Assembly (NCBI GenBank): GCA_019930625.1
Contig: CP082844.1
Location: 1,054,001-1,118,000, forward strand
Direction of reading: 5' to 3'
Source: Nocardia asteroides
GTDB lineage: Bacteria; Actinomycetota; Actinomycetes; Mycobacteriales; Mycobacteriaceae
Length of the DNA: 64,000 bases
Under the pieces are notes generated by a model. That model was given only the letters and a program-made list of their open reading frames with translations. It was not told the origin of the DNA and did not search any database. The position numbers were made by a program, and so were the translations under genes. Shown here piece after piece: positions 16,387 to 25,791 of this stretch. Within the stretch, counting starts at the first letter, position 1. Each line of letters starts with the position of its first letter.

Positions 16387-16418
16387 ACCTGTCCCCGTTG
16401 CACACAATGGGGACAGGT
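16387..16418. terminator. Hairpin downstream of serA
   Basis: A perfect 10-bp stem ACCTGTCCCC with GGGGACAGGT encloses a 12-base loop, 114 bases after the serA stop. It probably terminates serA transcription. The remainder of 16274-16520 holds no gene I can support. Confidence 0.65.
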
Positions 16419-16520
16419 CAGTGTCGGTACCGGCACGACGTGTCAGGGGCAGAGGGTCGCGTGAACGCCTGGATGCCGGGTATGCGGCTCGCAGGGAACA
16501 CTGACTGAGGAGGCATACCA

Positions 16521-17000
16521 ATGATTGCTCAGCTCACTCGACTCGCCGCATCCGCGGCCCTGGCGTCCGCAGCGATAGCCGCGAGTGCTGGAGCGGCCGC
16601 CGCTGACCCAGGCTCGGTCTCGATCGACGGCAATATGCAAGTAGCAGGCATGAACGTGCTCCACATCGACGCCCAAGGCACCGGCGATGGACCGGCGACG
16701 GGCACCTACGTCGCGAGCGGCCGGTTGGGGAATATGCCGCTACCGGTACGCGTGACCGGCCCGGTGACCTGTCTGACGATCAACGGAAACACCGTCTCGC
16801 TGATCTATCCGATCACAACCGCCGAACCGGTCATGATGTTCGCACCGGACTCGATGGCCATCCAGATCACTGTCACCAAGGGCGTCAACGGGGAACCGAG
16901 CCGGATCGGCTACGGAGTCCCGATGCCGACGAACAGCTTCCGGGGATGCCAGCCGGGCGCGACGCCATTGATCTTCGACGGGACAATCGACATCAACTGA
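16521..17000 (+). CDS. Secreted protein of unknown function
   Basis: The 159-residue protein starts with a clear Sec signal (LAASAALASAAIAASAGAAAADP) with cleavage near residue 28. The mature part is a small beta-rich domain with two cysteines (GPVTCLT and SFRGCQPG) that could form one disulfide. It resembles the small secreted proteins common in Mycobacteriales. GAGGAGGC gives a strong ribosome site. It stands convergent to copA. A role in copper handling is suggested only by context. Confidence 0.75.
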   Translation: MIAQLTRLAASAALASAAIAASAGAAAADPGSVSIDGNMQVAGMNVLHIDAQGTGDGPATGTYVASGRLGNMPLPVRVTGPVTCLTINGNTVSLIYPITTAEPVMMFAPDSMAIQITVTKGVNGEPSRIGYGVPMPTNSFRGCQPGATPLIFDGTIDIN

Positions 17001-17080
17001 TTGCGTATATCGCGGCCCGACAGCCACGCCAGCTCGCTGCGCAGCGCTGTACGGCGTGGCGTCAGAGCGGCATTCGCCCG

Positions 17081-19336
17081 TCAGCTGTTGCTGGAGCGGA
17101 AGCCTCGCAAACGCAGACTGTTGCTCACCACGAACACCGACGAGAACGCCATCGCCGCACCGGCGAGCATGGGGTTGAGCAGACCTGCCATCGCCAGCGG
17201 CAAGGCGGCAACGTTGTAGGCGAACGCCCAGAACAGGTTGCCCTTGATGGTGCCGAGCGTCTTGCGCGACAACCGGATCGCGTCCGCCGCGGCCCGCAGA
17301 TCGCCTCGGACCAGAGCCAGGTCACTGGCCTCGATCGCCACGTCGGTGCCGGTTCCCATGGCCAGACCGAGGTCGGCCTGGGCCAGAGCCGCCGCGTCGT
17401 TGACGCCGTCTCCGACCATCGCGACGACCTTGCCCTGGGCTTGCAGCTTCGTGATGACATCGACCTTCTCGCGCGGCAGCACCTCCGCAATCACCTCCTC
17501 GATGCCGACCTCCTCGCCGATGGCCCGCGCCGCGGCCGCGTTGTCGCCGGTCAGCAAGATCGGTGTCAGCCCCAGCGCACGCAGTTGGGTTGTCGCGTCG
17601 GCGGAGGTCGGTTTCACCGTATCGGCGACGACCAGGACACCGCGCGCCTTCCCGTCCCAGGCCGCCACGACGGCCGTTTTCCCCTCGGATTCGGCGACGG
17701 CCATGACTCGTTCCAAGTCCGAGTCCAGGCTTTGCGCTCGCTGCGCCAGCATTCGGCGACGCCCGACGACAACCCTGCGGTCATCGACTACGCCCTCCAC
17801 ACCCAGGCCCTCGACGTTGGCAAAGCCCTGCACCGGCGCGAGGTCGCCGAGCTTGTCCCGGGCGGCCTTGGCGATCGCCTGCGCGATCGGGTGCTCGGAG
17901 GAATCCTCGAGCGCTCCGGCCAGCTCCAGGATCTGCAACTCGTCCTCGCCGTCGGCGGCATACACCTTGAGCAGGCTCATCTTGCCGGTGGTGACGGTCC
18001 CGGTCTTGTCCAGCACCACGGTGTCGACCCGCCGGGTCGATTCCAGCACCTCCGGGCCCTTGATCAGGACACCCATCTGGGCACCGCGGCCGGTACCGAC
18101 CATCAGCGCGGTGGGCGTGGCCAGGCCGAGGGCGCAGGGGCAGGCGATGATCAGCACGGCGACCGCGGCGGTGAAGGCCGCGGCGACCGAACCTCCGGTG
18201 CCGAGCCAGAACCCCAGGGCCACCACCGACAGGGCGATCACGATGGGGACGAAGATGCCGGCGATCTTGTCGGTCAGCCGCTGCGCCTGGGCTTTGCCGT
18301 TCTGAGCTTCCTCCACCAGCTTGGCCATCTGGGCCAGCTGAGTGTCAGAGCCGACACGGCTGGTACGCACCACGATCCGGCCGCCGACGTTGACGGTGGC
18401 GCCGACCACCGCGTCGTCGACGCTGACCTCGACGGGCACCGATTCCCCGGTCAGCATCGAGGCGTCGACCGCCGAGGAGCCTTCCATCACGACGCCGTCG
18501 GAGGCGATCTTCTCGCCGGGGCGCACGACGAACAGGTCGCCCACGGCGAGCTGCTCGGCGGGTATGCGCTGTTCCTTACCGTCGCGCAGCACCGATACGT
18601 CTTTGGCGCCGAGCTCCAGCAACGCTCGCAGCGCGGCACCGGCCTGCCGCTTGGATCGGGCCTCGAAGTAACGTCCGGCGAGAATGAAGGTGGTGACTCC
18701 GGCCGCCACCTCTAGATAGATGTTCCCGGCCCCACCTTCGCGGGCGATGGTCAGTTCGAACGGGTGCGTCATGCCCGGCATACCGGCAGTGCCCCAGAAC
18801 AGTGCATACAGCGACCAGCCGAGCGCGGCGAGCGTGCCGATGGAGATGAGGGTGTCCATCGTGGCGGTGGCGTGGCGCAAGTTGGTCCAGGCCGCCCTGT
18901 GGAAGGGCAAGGCACCCCAGATCACCACCGGCGCGGCCAGTGTCAGCGACAGCCACTGCCAGTTGGTGAACTGCAGTGCCGGAATCATCGCCATGGCGAT
19001 CACCGGCACTGTCAGGACCAGCGAGACGAGCAGACGTTGCCGTAATGAGGCCGTCGGGTCGTCGCCTCCGGAAGCGGCTGATGACGCGTCCGGTTTCCCG
19101 GCCTTCGAGGTCGGGAGCGCGGCGGTGTAACCGGCTTCCTCGACCGTGGCCACCAGGTCCTCGGGCGTGAGGACGCCGGAGTATTCCACGCGCGCCTTCT
19201 CCGTGGCGTAGTTGACCGTGGCGGTGACCCCGTCGAGCTTGTTCAGTTTCTTCTCGATCCGATTGGCGCACGACGCACACGTCATGCCACCGATCGCCAA
19301 CTCGATCCGGGTGGAGGATTGCGTCGTGGTGCCCAT
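17081..19336 (-). CDS. copA: Cu(I)-exporting P1B-type ATPase
   Basis: The 751-residue protein has one N-terminal HMA domain (GMTCASC near residues 18-24), eight membrane helices with the Cu-binding CPC in [15 protein letters not shown], the phosphorylation site [10 protein letters not shown], the SEHPIAQA His-Pro motif and [16 protein letters not shown]. This is the CopA/CtpV type that exports cytosolic Cu(I). It follows copZ (19391-19597) by 54 bases on the same strand, forming a chaperone-exporter operon behind a CsoR-like box. A truncated relative is present at 48.5-49.1 kb. Confidence 0.96.
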   Translation of the reverse strand: MGTTTQSSTRIELAIGGMTCASCANRIEKKLNKLDGVTATVNYATEKARVEYSGVLTPEDLVATVEEAGYTAALPTSKAGKPDASSAASGGDDPTASLRQRLLVSLVLTVPVIAMAMIPALQFTNWQWLSLTLAAPVVIWGALPFHRAAWTNLRHATATMDTLISIGTLAALGWSLYALFWGTAGMPGMTHPFELTIAREGGAGNIYLEVAAGVTTFILAGRYFEARSKRQAGAALRALLELGAKDVSVLRDGKEQRIPAEQLAVGDLFVVRPGEKIASDGVVMEGSSAVDASMLTGESVPVEVSVDDAVVGATVNVGGRIVVRTSRVGSDTQLAQMAKLVEEAQNGKAQAQRLTDKIAGIFVPIVIALSVVALGFWLGTGGSVAAAFTAAVAVLIIACPCALGLATPTALMVGTGRGAQMGVLIKGPEVLESTRRVDTVVLDKTGTVTTGKMSLLKVYAADGEDELQILELAGALEDSSEHPIAQAIAKAARDKLGDLAPVQGFANVEGLGVEGVVDDRRVVVGRRRMLAQRAQSLDSDLERVMAVAESEGKTAVVAAWDGKARGVLVVADTVKPTSADATTQLRALGLTPILLTGDNAAAARAIGEEVGIEEVIAEVLPREKVDVITKLQAQGKVVAMVGDGVNDAAALAQADLGLAMGTGTDVAIEASDLALVRGDLRAAADAIRLSRKTLGTIKGNLFWAFAYNVAALPLAMAGLLNPMLAGAAMAFSSVFVVSNSLRLRGFRSSNS

Positions 19337-19390
19337 TGCAGGCTCCGTTCCGTACTGGGGAAATCTGGCTAGAGGTAGTGACAGGTTCGA

Positions 19391-19597
19391 TCAGTCGGCA
19401 AGCTGATAGCCGGCCTCGCTGACAGCAGCGGCGATGACGCTTCGCTCGACGGTGTCCGTCGCGTCGATGGTCACGCGCCCGCTGGCGAAGTCGGCCTCCA
19501 CCGCAGTGACACCCGCAATCTTGCCGACTACTTTGTTCACCGAATTCGCGCAGCAGCCGCAGGTCATTCCGGTCACGGTCACAGTTGTGGTGGTCAT
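19391..19597 (-). CDS. copZ: Copper chaperone, HMA domain
   Basis: The 68-residue HMA protein carries GMTCGCC near residues 9-15, with three cysteines in the loop instead of two. It should deliver Cu(I) to the CopA encoded just downstream. GAGATGATCAGCG precedes the ATG, a moderate ribosome site. The CsoR-like box at 19648-19664 lies upstream. Confidence 0.92.
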   Translation of the reverse strand: MTTTTVTVTGMTCGCCANSVNKVVGKIAGVTAVEADFASGRVTIDATDTVERSVIAAAVSEAGYQLAD

Positions 19598-19647
19598 CGC
19601 TGATCATCTCCTAGCTCTGCGGTGCCTCCGACCGCATGACGACCATC

Positions 19648-19664
19648 ATACCCCCCACGGGTAT
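19648..19664. promoter_or_regulatory. CsoR-type operator of copZ-copA
   Basis: ATACCCCCCACGGGTAT fits the CsoR operator pattern and lies 51 bases upstream of the copZ start on the minus strand. Confidence 0.75.
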
Positions 19665-20002
19665 TGCGCGCTGCTGCTCTTCGGTGACCACTCAGGCCGC
19701 GTCGATTCCCTCGCACCCGGAGCCGACACACGGGAGGCGAAGTGCGATGCGCGCGACAGTGGACCGACATCTGCTGGCCTGAGAAGGCGCCGGCCGAACT
19801 GCATCACGCACGCGGCAGCCCCGTCGCGAACAGGCAGCTGCCGGAGAAGGGCGGGGGTGACGCCCCGACCTCGTCACCTACCGCTTTTTCGATGACGGGG
19901 ACGGAGGCGAGATGAAGGAAATCGCACGCCTCCGCCCCAGCCGACACCCCAGGTTCTGGGGGGTGTCCCTGTGCCGGGATCACCATTTCGGCACAAGTAC
20001 TA

Positions 20003-20017
20003 TTCTACTCAGTAGAA
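20003..20017. promoter_or_regulatory. BlaI/CopY-like operator, cupredoxin gene
   Basis: TTCTACT-C-AGTAGAA is a perfect 15-base palindrome within the wider TACTATTCTACT...AGTAGAACGGTAGT. It is placed upstream of the cupredoxin lipoprotein on the plus strand. Confidence 0.65.
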
Positions 20018-20333
20018 CGGTAGTCAGGGCTGCCGAGGAATGCAACAGCTCGGCGTCCCCTGGCACAGGCCCATCGGCCGATCTGGGCCCGCGCGGCCCC
20101 CGTTCGGCGATCCACATTCGGACGCGGACGTTGCGATCACTGTCGGCATTCGCCGGGCAGTTCGACCAACCGCAGCGATCCACGATCGCAGCGCTGCAAC
20201 GACTCCGGCTGCTCCAGCGCCATGCGGTGAGAGGCATCGCCGCCGCTTGCGCGTCCATAGACCCTCGCCGGTCAAGAGAGTAATCTGTGGAATTGGCGAC
20301 AAGCTCGGTCTATGTGGACATCAGGGAGACGCC

Positions 20334-20759
20334 ATGACGCCCAGACGAGGCGGGTGGACGAAATGCCGGGCGTTTACGACACTGGCCGCGCTGTCGGCAC
20401 TGACGTTGGCGGCATGTAGCTCTGGGGGCGGGGATCCCGGCGCCGCTCGAGAATCCGGCCTCACATCGACCTCGGCCAACTCGACACAGATCGCGGTCAA
20501 CGAGAACGAATTCTCCATCAACATATCCAACCCTCCATCGACGGCGGGCGCGTACACGTTCGTCGTCGAAAACTCGGGATCGGTCTCCCACGATCTCGTG
20601 ATCGAGGGCCCAGGCGTGGAGTCGCGACGCACACCGCGGATCGAAAAGGGCGGATCCGGCGAGCTGGCCGTCGATCTGGAGCCCGGCACCTACACGCTAT
20701 GGTGCTCGGTGGGAAACCATCGAGAACTCGGCATGAGCACCGAAATCACCGTCAGCTGA
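20334..20759 (+). CDS. Cupredoxin-like lipoprotein
   Basis: The 141-residue protein has a lipobox (LAACS, Cys28) after a short signal, then a plastocyanin/amicyanin-type cupredoxin fold. A type 1 copper site is complete: His in VSHDLVI and the loop LWCSVGNHRELGM, which supplies Cys, His and Met. It should be a membrane-anchored copper or electron carrier, possibly for the multicopper oxidase. The ATG at 20334 is chosen because the signal peptide then starts properly; GGGAGAC precedes it. A BlaI-like palindrome lies about 320 bases upstream. Confidence 0.9.
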   Translation: MTPRRGGWTKCRAFTTLAALSALTLAACSSGGGDPGAARESGLTSTSANSTQIAVNENEFSINISNPPSTAGAYTFVVENSGSVSHDLVIEGPGVESRRTPRIEKGGSGELAVDLEPGTYTLWCSVGNHRELGMSTEITVS

Positions 20760-20889
20760 CCGGAACCCAGGATGCGGCACCACTTTCGGCGACAGGGCCA
20801 TGGCGGGAAACTCGGCCCGTGTTCGCCGTGGGCGGCGATACGGCGGACGGCTCGGGCGGCCTTTGCCGATAGAACGCTGGTAGAACAAA

Positions 20890-20923
20890 AGTGAGGGCGA
20901 CGCCACGAGTCGTCGCCCTCACT
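20890..20923. terminator. Hairpin downstream of cupredoxin gene
   Basis: AGTGAGGGCGACG and CGTCGCCCTCACT form a perfect 13-bp stem with an 8-base loop, 130 bases after the cupredoxin stop. The rest of 20760-21026 shows no gene. Confidence 0.65.
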
Positions 20924-21026
20924 CCCGAAGGCCGGCCCCGAGCGCGCGAGATGAGGGGATCGCGCGCCGAGGGCCGTGGCCAACACCCCTGGCTCTTAGG
21001 GGCGCCCGCGCCGAGAACGGCGCAAG

Positions 21027-21050
21027 TACTATCTACGTCAGTAGATAGTA
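21027..21050. promoter_or_regulatory. BlaI/CopY-like operator, M56 gene
   Basis: TACTATCTAC-GTCA-GTAGATAGTA is a perfect 10-bp inverted repeat with a further GATAGTA copy at 21051-21057. It lies upstream of the M56 peptidase gene. The 210 bases between it and that gene contain no BlaI frame. Confidence 0.75.
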
Positions 21051-21268
21051 GATAGTAGGCTCGTGGAATGCAAGCTCCCGGCGGAGGACCAGCACCGGCG
21101 CCGCAGCAGCGCAATCATCGGTCGCCCTCGGGGGCCGATAGTATGGCGGCGAGCCGCAAACGCTGTGGGCAACGCCCGTATCTTGATCCGGCAGAGGAGC
21201 CAATCGGTGCCATCGATGTCTGTGCGTACGGTCGCGATCGTTGAAACCGATTCGCTGCGGGCGCTCTC

Positions 21269-22216
21269 ATGAGTGTGGCGCTGTGCCTACTGGCCTACAC
21301 CGTGGTCGTGGCGGTGCTGGCGCCGCCACTGTTGCTGCGCACGGCCGGCGACGGGCAACATCCCCGCTTGGGCCTCGTAGCCTGGCTCAGCGCGATCGTC
21401 TCGGTCCTGTTGTCCTGGGCGGTCGTGGTTGCCTTCCTCGGCGTCGATGTCGTTCGCGATCTGCTCGCAGATCAACATCTGGATCTCGGACGTTGTTTCA
21501 GGCAACTACACGACGCCGCGGCCGGCTCGTACGGAACCGCTGTCCAGATCGGCTTGTGGACGCTGGCAGGACTGGCGGTGCTCGCGGCTTTCGTCGCGGC
21601 GTGGCGGCTGTGCCGTTCGCTGGTCCGGGCTCGATCGGTGACTCACCAGCATGCGCAGGCGGCACGGATGGTCGGTCGCCGTCATGACCGCCACGACGCG
21701 GTGGTGCTCGATCATCCCGAACCGGCGGCCTATTCGGTGGCAGGCAACCCGAACACCATCGTGTTGACCCAGGGCATCGTCGCCACCCTCGACGAGGAAC
21801 AACTGGCCGCGGTCATGGCCCACGAACGCGCTCACCTGCGTGGACGCCACCACCTGCTACTCGCCTTCACCCGAGCACTCGCCTCGGTGTTCCCCCGCAT
21901 CGAGTTGTTCGCCACCGGCGCCGCGCAGGTGGCGCGCCTGACCGAGATGATCGCCGACGACGCCGCCGCCGACATCTACGGACCCATCACTGTCTGCGAG
22001 GCGCTGGTGACCTTGGCAGACAATCACGGCACGGCCCCGGTCGCGGCCACCGAAGTGGGGCTGGTCGATCGGGTCCGCCGCCTCGCGGATCCCCCGGCAC
22101 CCACCCGGATCAGTCGTGTCGCCGCCTCGGCCGCTATCGCCGCGGTCGTCCTGGGACCGATGATGGCGACCCTGGCCGCGGCAGGTGGGATCGGTGTCTG
22201 CGCGCTGGGCACCTGA
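21269..22216 (+). CDS. M56/BlaR1-family membrane metallopeptidase
   Basis: The 315-residue protein has several membrane segments at the N-terminus and the zinc protease motif HERAH in VMAHERAHLRGRHHLLLA, as in M56 peptidases of the BlaR1/MecR1 type. There is no C-terminal sensor domain. In actinobacteria such genes usually follow directly after a blaI gene and cleave or inactivate the repressor. Here no blaI is adjacent, but two intact blaI genes lie 9-11 kb away. The upstream TACTATCTAC repeat suggests it is in the BlaI regulon and may relieve BlaI repression in trans. Confidence 0.85.
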   Translation: MSVALCLLAYTVVVAVLAPPLLLRTAGDGQHPRLGLVAWLSAIVSVLLSWAVVVAFLGVDVVRDLLADQHLDLGRCFRQLHDAAAGSYGTAVQIGLWTLAGLAVLAAFVAAWRLCRSLVRARSVTHQHAQAARMVGRRHDRHDAVVLDHPEPAAYSVAGNPNTIVLTQGIVATLDEEQLAAVMAHERAHLRGRHHLLLAFTRALASVFPRIELFATGAAQVARLTEMIADDAAADIYGPITVCEALVTLADNHGTAPVAATEVGLVDRVRRLADPPAPTRISRVAASAAIAAVVLGPMMATLAAAGGIGVCALGT

Positions 22217-22333
22217 ACCCGGCAAGGGCCCGCCGGTCGCGGGGCAAGCTCGGCTCAGCGTCCGGCGATCGCGCTGGCGGTTGTTCGGCGTCTTGTGAAC
22301 TACTGTTTTGTATCCAGGAAGGTGAAGGAGTCG

Positions 22334-22786
22334 ATGATGGCAGGCCGGTCCTTGGTCCCCGACGCCGCCCGCTGGCCCGGTGGTGACCGTTTGCAGTGGC
22401 TGACGCTGTCCGCTCTCGTATTCCTCGGCGGCGCCGCGGCGCTGCGGGTTGTCGGTGTCCCATCGGTTGATCTGCACGGGCCGACGCATTTCCTCGGGCT
22501 CATGGACCCTTTCTGCGGCGGAACCCGGGCCACCTACCTGCTGCTGACCGGCGAAGTGTCGGAGTCTCTTCGCTACAATCCCGGCGTCCTTGTCCTCGCC
22601 GTCGTCGCCCTGCTTGCCCTGGCGCGCGGCGCGGTCGGGGTGCTCACCGGCCGCTGGTTACAGATCGCGCTGCGTCCAGGAATGGGGCGCGTGTTGCGGA
22701 TCGTCGCCGTGGTCGCGGTGCTGGGGTTGTGGGTGCGCCAGCAGATCAACGCCGACCTGCTGACCCAACCCTGGCCGGTCCCGTAA
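22334..22786 (+). CDS. DUF2752 membrane protein
   Basis: The product is about 150 residues with three membrane segments. It has the DUF2752 pattern: a Cys-Gly in LMDPFCGGTRATYLLLTGEV after a hydrophobic opening, and an aromatic/Asn element RYNPG. GAAGGAG precedes the double ATG at 22334. Function unknown. The upstream sequence GAACTACTGTTTTGT contains one half-site of the BlaI-like element. It is convergent with the HMA-SafE operon. Confidence 0.75.
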   Translation: MMAGRSLVPDAARWPGGDRLQWLTLSALVFLGGAAALRVVGVPSVDLHGPTHFLGLMDPFCGGTRATYLLLTGEVSESLRYNPGVLVLAVVALLALARGAVGVLTGRWLQIALRPGMGRVLRIVAVVAVLGLWVRQQINADLLTQPWPVP

Positions 22787-23002
22787 CTATCGAGTGACCG
22801 CCGCGGTGTAGCCCAACTCGGTGATCGCGGCGATCACGTCCTCGACGGTGGTGACCGCGACATCGAGCTCCACGGTGCTGCGGCCCTTCTTCATCGAAGT
22901 CTGCGTGCCGGCCACGCCGGGCAGGTCTTCGAGGGTGTCGTCGATGAGCAGTGCGCAGCTGCCGCAGTGCATGCCCTCGATCCGGAAAATGTGGGTGGTC
23001 AT
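22787..23002 (-). CDS. HMA-domain copper chaperone
   Basis: The 71-residue HMA protein has GMHCGSC near residues 10-16 and the family's beta-alpha pattern. It follows the SafE-cupredoxin fusion by 14 bases and is probably its Cu(I) donor or acceptor in the cytosol. A close relative stands at 47806 after the matching C-terminal remnant, so the pair was once duplicated as a cassette. GGGACAACTCCGC precedes the ATG. Confidence 0.9.
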   Translation of the reverse strand: MTTHIFRIEGMHCGSCALLIDDTLEDLPGVAGTQTSMKKGRSTVELDVAVTTVEDVIAAITELGYTAAVTR

Positions 23003-23016
23003 GCGGAGTTGTCCCT

Positions 23017-24093
23017 TCAGAGGATGGTGATCATGCCCGAGTACATGCCCATACCGCAGGTGTAGTCCAAGCGGCCGGGCTGCAAAGTGCCGACGTCGAT
23101 GCGGGTTTCGCCGCTGGTCGGCAGCATCGCGGTGATGCCGAGGCTCGGGACGACCATCGACCGGATACATCCTTGTGTTCGGTTGGTCTTGACGACGAGC
23201 GTGGTCGGGATGCCCGAGACGGCTTCGATATTCTTGGGACCGTAGGAGCCGGTCTTGGCGGTGATTGTCAGGGTCTGCACACCGTCGGCGACGACAGCGG
23301 CCGAGGCGTCTGCTGCTGGGGGTTCGAATCCGATCGACTCGGTGATCCGGCTGGCCGCCAGCGGCGAACCGGCGAGCTCGAGGCCGCCGTTGAGTGTGTA
23401 GAAGCCCATCGCGAGCACCACGACACCGGTGGCCAGGGCCAGTCTGCCCCGCCACACCGTGGCCGCGACCCGGGCGGCGTATCCGAGGATCGCGAACAGC
23501 GGGCTGGTACCAAGCACGAAGACCGCCATGATCGCCGCACCCCACCACGGTGAGCCCGAGGCCAAGGCCAGCGCCTCCACCGACAGCGTCACCCCGCACG
23601 GGATCAGGACCGTCGAGACACCTAGCACCGCCGGAGCAAGCGCGGCCTGCGATCGTGCCCGCTTGCGCAGTACCCGCATCCAGGACGCGGGTGGTTCGAC
23701 CACGATGCCCCGGAACCCCGGCACGCCCAGCTGCGCGAGACCGAAGACGATGATCAACAGCCCGGCCCCGATCTGCAGCCAGGTCCGGGCACCGGTCGAC
23801 AACTGCACGGCACCTCCGACGGCACCCAGGACCGCGCCGAGTACGGTGTGCGACAACAGTTTCCCGGCAAGGAACCCGCCGACCGGGGCGAGATCATCGA
23901 CGACCCGTTGGCCCCAACGCGGCTGGCCCGTCGTTGTCCCAGCGGCACTGTCGGAGGCCGATGCAGCGCCGATACCCGCCGCGGTGGCGGCGCGCTGACG
24001 GGTGATCAGACCGGTGAGCAGACCGCCTTGCACGGCAGCACACGACACACCGCCGGCGAACAAGCCGGTCACCAGAACAGGAAAAAGATTCAC
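23017..24093 (-). CDS. SafE/TauE-like membrane protein fused to cupredoxin domain
   Basis: The 358-residue protein has an N-terminal six-helix UreH/SafE-like membrane domain with conserved cysteines in GVSCAAVQGG and LIPCGVTLS. After about residue 245 comes an extracytoplasmic cupredoxin-type domain ending in LDYTCGMGMYSG, whose Cys and Met residues could bind copper. Such fusions occur in copper clusters and may move copper or electrons across the membrane. GTG 24093 is chosen because GCAGGAGTCTTC precedes it. Co-transcribed with the HMA gene downstream and probably with the DUF6153 gene upstream. Confidence 0.85.
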   Translation of the reverse strand: MNLFPVLVTGLFAGGVSCAAVQGGLLTGLITRQRAATAAGIGAASASDSAAGTTTGQPRWGQRVVDDLAPVGGFLAGKLLSHTVLGAVLGAVGGAVQLSTGARTWLQIGAGLLIIVFGLAQLGVPGFRGIVVEPPASWMRVLRKRARSQAALAPAVLGVSTVLIPCGVTLSVEALALASGSPWWGAAIMAVFVLGTSPLFAILGYAARVAATVWRGRLALATGVVVLAMGFYTLNGGLELAGSPLAASRITESIGFEPPAADASAAVVADGVQTLTITAKTGSYGPKNIEAVSGIPTTLVVKTNRTQGCIRSMVVPSLGITAMLPTSGETRIDVGTLQPGRLDYTCGMGMYSGMITIL

Positions 24094-24208
24094 GAAGACT
24101 CCTGCGAGGAAAGGAAAGACAACGGCATGACAGATCGCGCCGACGACAGAGTCGGCGGCGCGAGACCCGAGACGGTCACAACATCGGACACATCCCGGGC
24201 GCCCGCTC

Positions 24209-24667
24209 CTATGTCCGCAACACGCAGAGTTCGACCAAGGTCGGTGCACGCGGCAGGACCGCCCGCACCCGTATCATCGCGACATCCGGGGCTCGGCGAA
24301 GCACAGTGGCAACGACGTCGCGCCGCGGAAAGGCGAGTGTCGCCAGCATCGCCAGGAATGCCGCCAAACACGCCATCACCAGACCCACCGGCGGGGCAGG
24401 CACGGCATCGTCGGCCACCGTCAACGGCGTATCGGCAGCCTGGACGCCCACCCTGGAATCAGGGCCGTGGTCATGCTCGTGGAAACCGGCATCACCGACC
24501 TGCGCACCACCACACTGACCCGCCACACCACCGACCATGGCGGCCGAGTGCGCCATCATCCCCATCGGCATGCCGGTCTGGCACTGCGCCCCGTGCACGA
24601 GGGCGATCGCGACGAACGCCGACAGCGCCACCGCAAGCCGCAGCAGCGCGACTCGTCGTGCAGTCAT
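24209..24667 (-). CDS. DUF6153-like membrane protein
   Basis: The protein of about 152 residues has an N-terminal signal-like helix, a Met/His-rich extracytoplasmic stretch (GMPMGMMAHS and FHEHDHG), a second membrane helix, and the family-typical C-terminal end ELCVLRT. It is probably a small copper-binding membrane protein. GTG 24682 is an alternative start and could be leaderless below the operator at 24690. It lies 116 bases upstream of the SafE-cupredoxin gene on the same strand. Similar proteins are encoded at 28663 and 53548. Confidence 0.75.
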   Translation of the reverse strand: MTARRVALLRLAVALSAFVAIALVHGAQCQTGMPMGMMAHSAAMVGGVAGQCGGAQVGDAGFHEHDHGPDSRVGVQAADTPLTVADDAVPAPPVGLVMACLAAFLAMLATLAFPRRDVVATVLRRAPDVAMIRVRAVLPRAPTLVELCVLRT

Positions 24668-24689
24668 CGGCGCGAAGATCACGCCGTGA

Positions 24690-24712
24690 TCCTACTAAGC
24701 GAGCCAGTAGGA
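24690..24712. promoter_or_regulatory. BlaI/CopY-like operator, DUF6153-SafE operon
   Basis: TCCTACT and AGTAGGA form a perfect 7-bp inverted repeat with a 9-base spacer immediately upstream of the DUF6153 gene on the minus strand. The rest of 24713-25008 shows no gene I can support. Confidence 0.6.
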
Positions 24713-25008
24713 AGCGCAGCCCACCCGCGATCACTACGGTCGTGTTCGATTGCCCTCGACGCCACCACCGCTAGCGGCCTCAACTCAGGCTGAGACTTCA
24801 CAGTCCGGCACTCCGGGCTCCACTGAGCTCGGTGAGCGCGGCGCTGCCCGGGGCGAAGGCATGGCGGCATCGCAAAGCCGACAACGTGCTGCCCGATTCT
24901 CGGCGAATGCCGCCACGACCCCGAACAGTGCCATGCGTGGCCCCTGACCAGGCCAGTGAGTGCTAGCGCGGTGGTTTTCTGCATCTGCACCCACTGGCCG
25001 CTCAGCGA

Positions 25009-25683
25009 CTATCGAGAGGTGCGGCGGGTGCGTGCCAGTGCGGCCACCGCGGCGGCCGCGGCGATCACGCCCAAGCCCAGCCCGCCCGCAGCCATCCAGC
25101 GAGTCGCCGAATCAGTGCCGGTCTCGGAATCGTGCTCGTCCTGGGCCGCCGGGGCGGCGGCGTGGGAGTGCCCGTGTCCGTCACCGGCGGGAGCGGGTGC
25201 CAGAGCCAGGACCGGCAGCGGGAACTCCGGTTCGGGTGCGCCCTCGGCGCTGGGCTGGTCCCAGGTGACGACCTTGCCGTCGCTGTAGGTCTGCACGGCC
25301 CGGAAGGCGACGGAGTCCTTGGTGGGCAGCGGCCCGGCGTAGAGATCGAAACGCTGGAACTGGCCCGGGCCGACACCGGAACCTGGATCCGCGGTCCAGG
25401 TGACCGAGGTCGCCATCTTGGCCGCATCCCGGTTCACCGTGGCCGTCCACCCGGGCAGAGGTTCGGTACGCGCGGTTTTGAGACCGGGCAGCTCGACGGT
25501 CAACGCGGTGGTCGAGGCCTGCTCGGATTCATTGGAGATGCGGAAGGTCAATACCGCGGAGGTGTTTTGCTTGGCGCCGGGGGCTTCGACACCCAGGTGC
25601 GCCGAGGCGATACCGCCGGCGAACACGGTGGCGGCCGCAGCGGCACCGAAGGTGACGGCCAGGCGCCGCAGAACTGTGGTCAT
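25009..25683 (-). CDS. ycnI: YcnI-family copper-binding membrane-anchored protein (DUF1775)
   Basis: The 224-residue protein has a signal peptide ending at ASA and then the mature N-terminal His (SAHLGVEAPGA) that begins the YcnI Cu-binding site. A beta-rich DUF1775 domain, a His-rich linker (GDGHGHSHAAAP) and a C-terminal membrane anchor (GGLGLGVIAAAAAVAALA) follow. YcnI binds Cu(II) with the mature N-terminal His and a Trp, and acts in the cell envelope. The ATG at 25683 is preceded by AGGAAATATGAC, a fair ribosome site. It is downstream of the MFS and cysteine lyase genes on the same strand. Confidence 0.9.
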   Translation of the reverse strand: MTTVLRRLAVTFGAAAAATVFAGGIASAHLGVEAPGAKQNTSAVLTFRISNESEQASTTALTVELPGLKTARTEPLPGWTATVNRDAAKMATSVTWTADPGSGVGPGQFQRFDLYAGPLPTKDSVAFRAVQTYSDGKVVTWDQPSAEGAPEPEFPLPVLALAPAPAGDGHGHSHAAAPAAQDEHDSETGTDSATRWMAAGGLGLGVIAAAAAVAALARTRRTSR

Positions 25684-25791
25684 GTCATATTTCCTTGAGT
25701 AGGTGGTGAGCAACGATCGGGAGCCGGGACCCGATGGGAGGGCCCCGGCGCTCGACGACATCACCGGCCTGGCTGTGGAACCAGGCGGGCC

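Larger units (their letters stand above)
19598..20333. other. Intergenic region with two operators, no gene
   Basis: This stretch holds the CsoR-like box of copZ-copA (19648-19664) and the palindrome at 20003-20017. Its long frames lack coding bias, and one merely extends the cupredoxin gene upstream without a usable start. It probably contains the 300-base leader of the cupredoxin mRNA. Confidence 0.5.

Noticed and set aside
16461..16508. Fifteen-codon frame before the secreted protein gene
   Set aside because: It overlaps the ribosome site of the next gene and has no composition bias, unlike the Met/Cys-rich micropeptides.
16946..18715. 589-codon plus-strand frame opposite copA
   Set aside because: It is composed of Arg/Asp/His-rich nonsense and covers the well-supported CopA gene on the other strand.
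20040..20759. Long N-terminal extension of the cupredoxin gene
   Set aside because: A clean lipoprotein signal begins at ATG 20334 with a ribosome site, and the upstream part has no coding bias.
24785..24934. Small minus-strand frame with CxxC (about 49 codons)
   Set aside because: It has one CRLC motif but a Pro/Ser/Arg tail, no clear ribosome site and no recognisable partner; support is too weak to list as a gene.
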